From assembly GCA_023404955.1 (NCBI GenBank), contig JAEXZY010000016.1, forward strand, positions 1 to 64,000: 64,000 nucleotides of DNA, written 5' to 3'. Positions 63,446 to 64,000 of this stretch are shown here, piece after piece; position 1 is the first letter of the stretch; each line of letters begins with the position of its first letter. Below the pieces are notes generated by a model. The model was not told where the DNA came from. It searched no databases and saw only the letters and a program-made list of their open reading frames with translations. The translations under genes and the position numbers were made by a program. This stretch comes from Actinomycetes bacterium (lineage in GTDB: Bacteria; Actinomycetota; Actinomycetes; Mycobacteriales; Mycobacteriaceae).

Positions 63446-64000
63446 CACCGGCAACCCGACGCGACCGGCCCGCAGACGATGCTGACCGCCTGAGCGGGGT
63501 CGGTCGCGGGGTGATCGCTGCGGTGATGGCACCCGCGAGTCTCGGTGCGCGCCCGCGCGGCGGCGCCGACCACGCCGGCCACCGCCGTCAGCGCGGCATC
63601 CTCGAACACGCTGCGCGAGTTGATGATTCGTGGCTGCGCTCTCTCGACCTCGGCGCCCAGCCGGCCCAGCCCGTCGTCGTCCCGGACGACGGAGGCGTAC
63701 CTGCTCATCGCCTGTTGCAACGACGGGCGCTCGAGCACCGGCCGGACCGGCGGTTCCGCGGCGACCACCCCGGGCGGTCCGGCGAGCTCCGCGTGCTCGG
63801 CGGCTGCGACACCGGCGCGACCCCCGACCACGAGGCCCTCCAGCAGGCTGTTGGACGCCAGCCGGTTCGCGCCGTGCATCCCGGTGCGGGCCACTTCCCC
63901 GGCGGCGAACAACCCGTCGATCGAGGTCCGCCCGTGCACGTCGGTGACCACCCCACCGCAGCTGTAGTGCGCACCGGGAACCACCGGAATCGGTTGCCGA
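63445..64000 (-). CDS. nadB: L-aspartate oxidase, C-terminal part (5' end beyond the window)
   Basis: About 185 C-terminal residues of the FAD enzyme that oxidises aspartate to iminoaspartate for quinolinate synthesis. Visible are PGAHYSCGGVVTDVHGRTSI and GLFAAGEVARTGMHGANRLA, with the FAD- and substrate-binding His and Arg, then the three-helix C-terminal domain. The apparent ATG or GTG at 63984 is internal. The stop overlaps nadC by one base. Confidence 0.93.
   Translation of the reverse strand, partial: RQPIPVVPGAHYSCGGVVTDVHGRTSIDGLFAAGEVARTGMHGANRLASNSLLEGLVVGGRAGVAAAEHAELAGPPGVVAAEPPVRPVLERPSLQQAMSRYASVVRDDDGLGRLGAEVERAQPRIINSRSVFEDAALTAVAGVVGAAARARTETRGCHHRSDHPATDPAQAVSIVCGPVASGCR

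Overview
The window is high-GC actinobacterial DNA. Gene content and order match a fast-growing mycobacterium (Mycolicibacterium type). Supporting signs are the rpsA-polA pair, the DUF35/thiolase pair, pdtaR beside a tRNA-Leu, a Cya-type membrane adenylate cyclase, cydAB-cydDC, tesB-pyk, lgt attached to the trp operon, the his operon and nadBC. This is the order known around Rv1630 to Rv1595 of M. tuberculosis, read in reverse. Extra blocks here are a liv transporter, a gln-type transporter with a two-component system, dps, gltBD, an HNH gene and a hydrolase/regulator cassette. No sequence search was run; species assignment is inference.

Layout. 1-6.0 kb: 5' end of rpsA, a PrsW-type protease, a TRIC-family membrane protein, a thioesterase and polA. 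6.1-9.5 kb: accessory cassette of two alpha/beta hydrolases with TetR and LysR regulators, then a small unknown protein. 9.6-11.2 kb: DUF35 protein plus thiolase-like lipid-transfer protein. 11.2-16.2 kb: livKHMGF. 16.4-17.7 kb: pdtaR, tRNA-Leu(CAA) and a gene-poor stretch of about 390 bp. 17.7-22.4 kb: secreted PE-PPE-domain hydrolase, DUF998 protein, nitrilase-family hydrolase, adenylate cyclase, Dps. 22.4-28.7 kb: DUF2339 protein, NarL-type response regulator and kinase, polar amino acid ABC transporter. 28.8-35.5 kb: HdeD-like protein and cydA-B-D-C plus a DUF4190 protein. 35.5-46.3 kb: tesB, pyk, gltD, gltB, DUF2752, TM2 and DUF222/HNH genes. 46.3-54.1 kb: trpE-(Trp-associated membrane protein)-trpC-trpB-trpA-lgt. 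54.1-61.0 kb: bcp and the his operon hisD-C-B-H-priA-impA-hisF-I. 61.0-64.0 kb: deazaflavin oxidoreductase, LysE exporter, unknown protein, nadC and the 3' part of nadB.

Most genes sit in tight operons with 4-nt ATGA/GTGA overlaps. Many first genes have a -10-like hexamer 6-8 nt before the start codon and no Shine-Dalgarno sequence, which suggests leaderless mRNAs. The trp and his operons share precursors, and no trpF is visible, so the HisA homologue is probably the dual PriA isomerase.

The most unusual items are a 470-residue acidic tail of ten 47-residue repeats on Lgt; a shortened nucleotide-binding domain in CydC; a probable CTG start for cydD; a livH start codon that would lie inside the livK terminator; two compact divergent leaderless promoters; and a TetR-like palindrome whose 10-bp core recurs before the second hydrolase gene.
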